From the NCBI GenBank assembly GCA_903851455.1, contig CAINOM010000760.1:1-7344 (forward strand): DNA of 7,344 nt, read 5' to 3'. The notes below the pieces were generated by a model. The model had not been told where the DNA came from. It ran no database searches and saw nothing but the letters and a program-made list of their open reading frames with translations. Positions 6,640 to 7,344 of this stretch are shown one piece after another (the first letter of the stretch is position 1; every line of letters begins with the position of its first letter). Source of the stretch: an uncultured Bacteroidota bacterium. Its GTDB lineage: Bacteria > Bacteroidota > Bacteroidia > Chitinophagales > Chitinophagaceae. The position numbers and the translations under genes are program-made.

Positions 6640-7344
6640 TTATTCTTTCACAAACTTCCTGGTTTCATAGCCGTTTATCTTAACAAAGTACAATCCCGCA
6701 GGCAGGGCGGAGACATCTATCTCTAGTTTATCCTGGGAATAGTTGCCGGTAAGAAATACCTGGCCGAGCAGATCACAAACGGCGACTTCATTGATCCCTC
6801 CTGTAGAAACGATATTCAATTTGTCATGGGCTGGATTTGGGAAAATATTAATCTCGTTGCTTGTCGGGTTCACATTTTTAACCGCAGCTGCGATGAGGCG
6901 TGCAAAACCACCACACTCATTACCGCTTTTATCAATGTAGATATACGATTTCTGTCTCCAATGGTCTAACGTATAATTGTAATCGTAGATACCGGTTTGT
7001 CCATAACCTATGCCGTAGGAGTAATTCGTTATTGGCATCATAGCATTCATGTCCCCTTCTAGAAATTCGCCCTTGTAGTCAACATTTACGACATAGATAT
7101 CTGCGGAACAAGGGCTGGATCCCGGGTCACCCTGCAGAATGGTTGAGTCGTGGAAGTAATTATAAAAATAATACGAGCCCCATTCCTCCGGCAATTTATT
7201 AAGGTCGAACAACTGCGAGGTATCTGCATAAATTCCGGAGGTACCATGCCCGGCAGAAAAAGTAGTAGTTGTTGATAAGCCAGACACTGAAAAGTCTGTG
7301 GTATTTGTATGTTCGGTAGTTGTGTAGAATGTCGAATAGGCACC
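6640..7344 (-). CDS. T9SS type A sorting-domain protein, C-terminal part (5' end beyond window)
   Basis: An open frame continues without a stop to the window edge at 7344, so the N-terminus with its expected signal peptide is missing; 234 residues remain. The first possible internal start is a GTG at 7287 in the middle of a Thr/Ser-rich stretch, so it is unlikely to be a true start. Seen (fragment numbering): Thr/Ser-rich residues 1-35; KLPEEWGSYYFYNYFHD at about 50-66; KSGNECG at 139-145; then the sorting domain at about 165-234 with IFPNP, CDLLGQVF, LPAGLYFVKI and the ending RKFVKE. The sorting domain aligns without gaps over 68 residues with that of the next gene, and similarity extends upstream of it. 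No catalytic motif is recognised. The downstream paralogue starts 12 bases after the TAA stop, which suggests an operon. Its role is probably that of a secreted or surface-attached protein. Confidence 0.9.
   Translation of the reverse strand, partial: GAYSTFYTTTEHTNTTDFSVSGLSTTTTFSAGHGTSGIYADTSQLFDLNKLPEEWGSYYFYNYFHDSTILQGDPGSSPCSADIYVVNVDYKGEFLEGDMNAMMPITNYSYGIGYGQTGIYDYNYTLDHWRQKSYIYIDKSGNECGGFARLIAAAVKNVNPTSNEINIFPNPAHDKLNIVSTGGINEVAVCDLLGQVFLTGNYSQDKLEIDVSALPAGLYFVKINGYETRKFVKE

Noticed and set aside
7285..7287. GTG as the start of the high-end T9SS protein gene
   Set aside because: The frame stays open upstream to the window edge with the same Thr/Ser-rich composition, and a start here would lack a signal peptide, which T9SS cargo needs.
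7086..7343. 85-codon minus-strand frame at the window edge
   Set aside because: It overlaps the T9SS protein gene in another frame. The frame that leads into the sorting domain is clearly the real one.

Overview
The window looks like chromosomal DNA from a Bacteroidota bacterium, most likely of the Chitinophagia/Sphingobacteriia type (family Chitinophagaceae is a guess). Three things point that way: two proteins end in type IX secretion system (T9SS) type A sorting domains; one gene encodes a CarboxypepD_reg-like plus DUF5686 outer-membrane protein, a combination typical of this phylum; and TAnnTTTG boxes, the -7 element of the Bacteroidota primary sigma factor, sit just before several start codons, with no Shine-Dalgarno-like sequence there.

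All six genes lie on the minus strand, so transcription runs from high to low coordinates. At the high end, 7344-6640 is the 3' part of a gene for a T9SS-secreted protein, cut by the window edge. It is followed after 12 bases by a complete paralogue (6627-5098, 509 aa). Next come trpS (5027-4029, tryptophanyl-tRNA synthetase), a deoxynucleoside kinase gene (3962-3318), and a large CarboxypepD_reg/DUF5686 outer-membrane protein gene (3238-689). At the low end, 577-1 is the 5' part of a gene for another secreted, Gly/Ser/Thr-rich protein, cut by the other edge. No gap between genes exceeds about 110 bases. I see no tRNA, rRNA, CRISPR array, insertion sequence or phage gene.

The genes fall into two groups. 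The middle holds housekeeping functions: tRNA charging and deoxynucleoside salvage. The flanks hold cell-surface or secreted proteins with no assignable enzymatic activity. The two T9SS paralogues are spaced like an operon. TrpS, the kinase and the 577-1 gene each have a TAnnTTTG box of their own, so they are probably separate transcription units that merely share a direction. No coordinated pathway is evident.

I did not find a convincing undescribed system. The points most worth a second look are the tandem T9SS paralogues, which are related well beyond their sorting domains; a five-unit 7-base tandem array that contains the predicted kinase promoter; and a trpS promoter box so close to the ATG that the mRNA may be leaderless.
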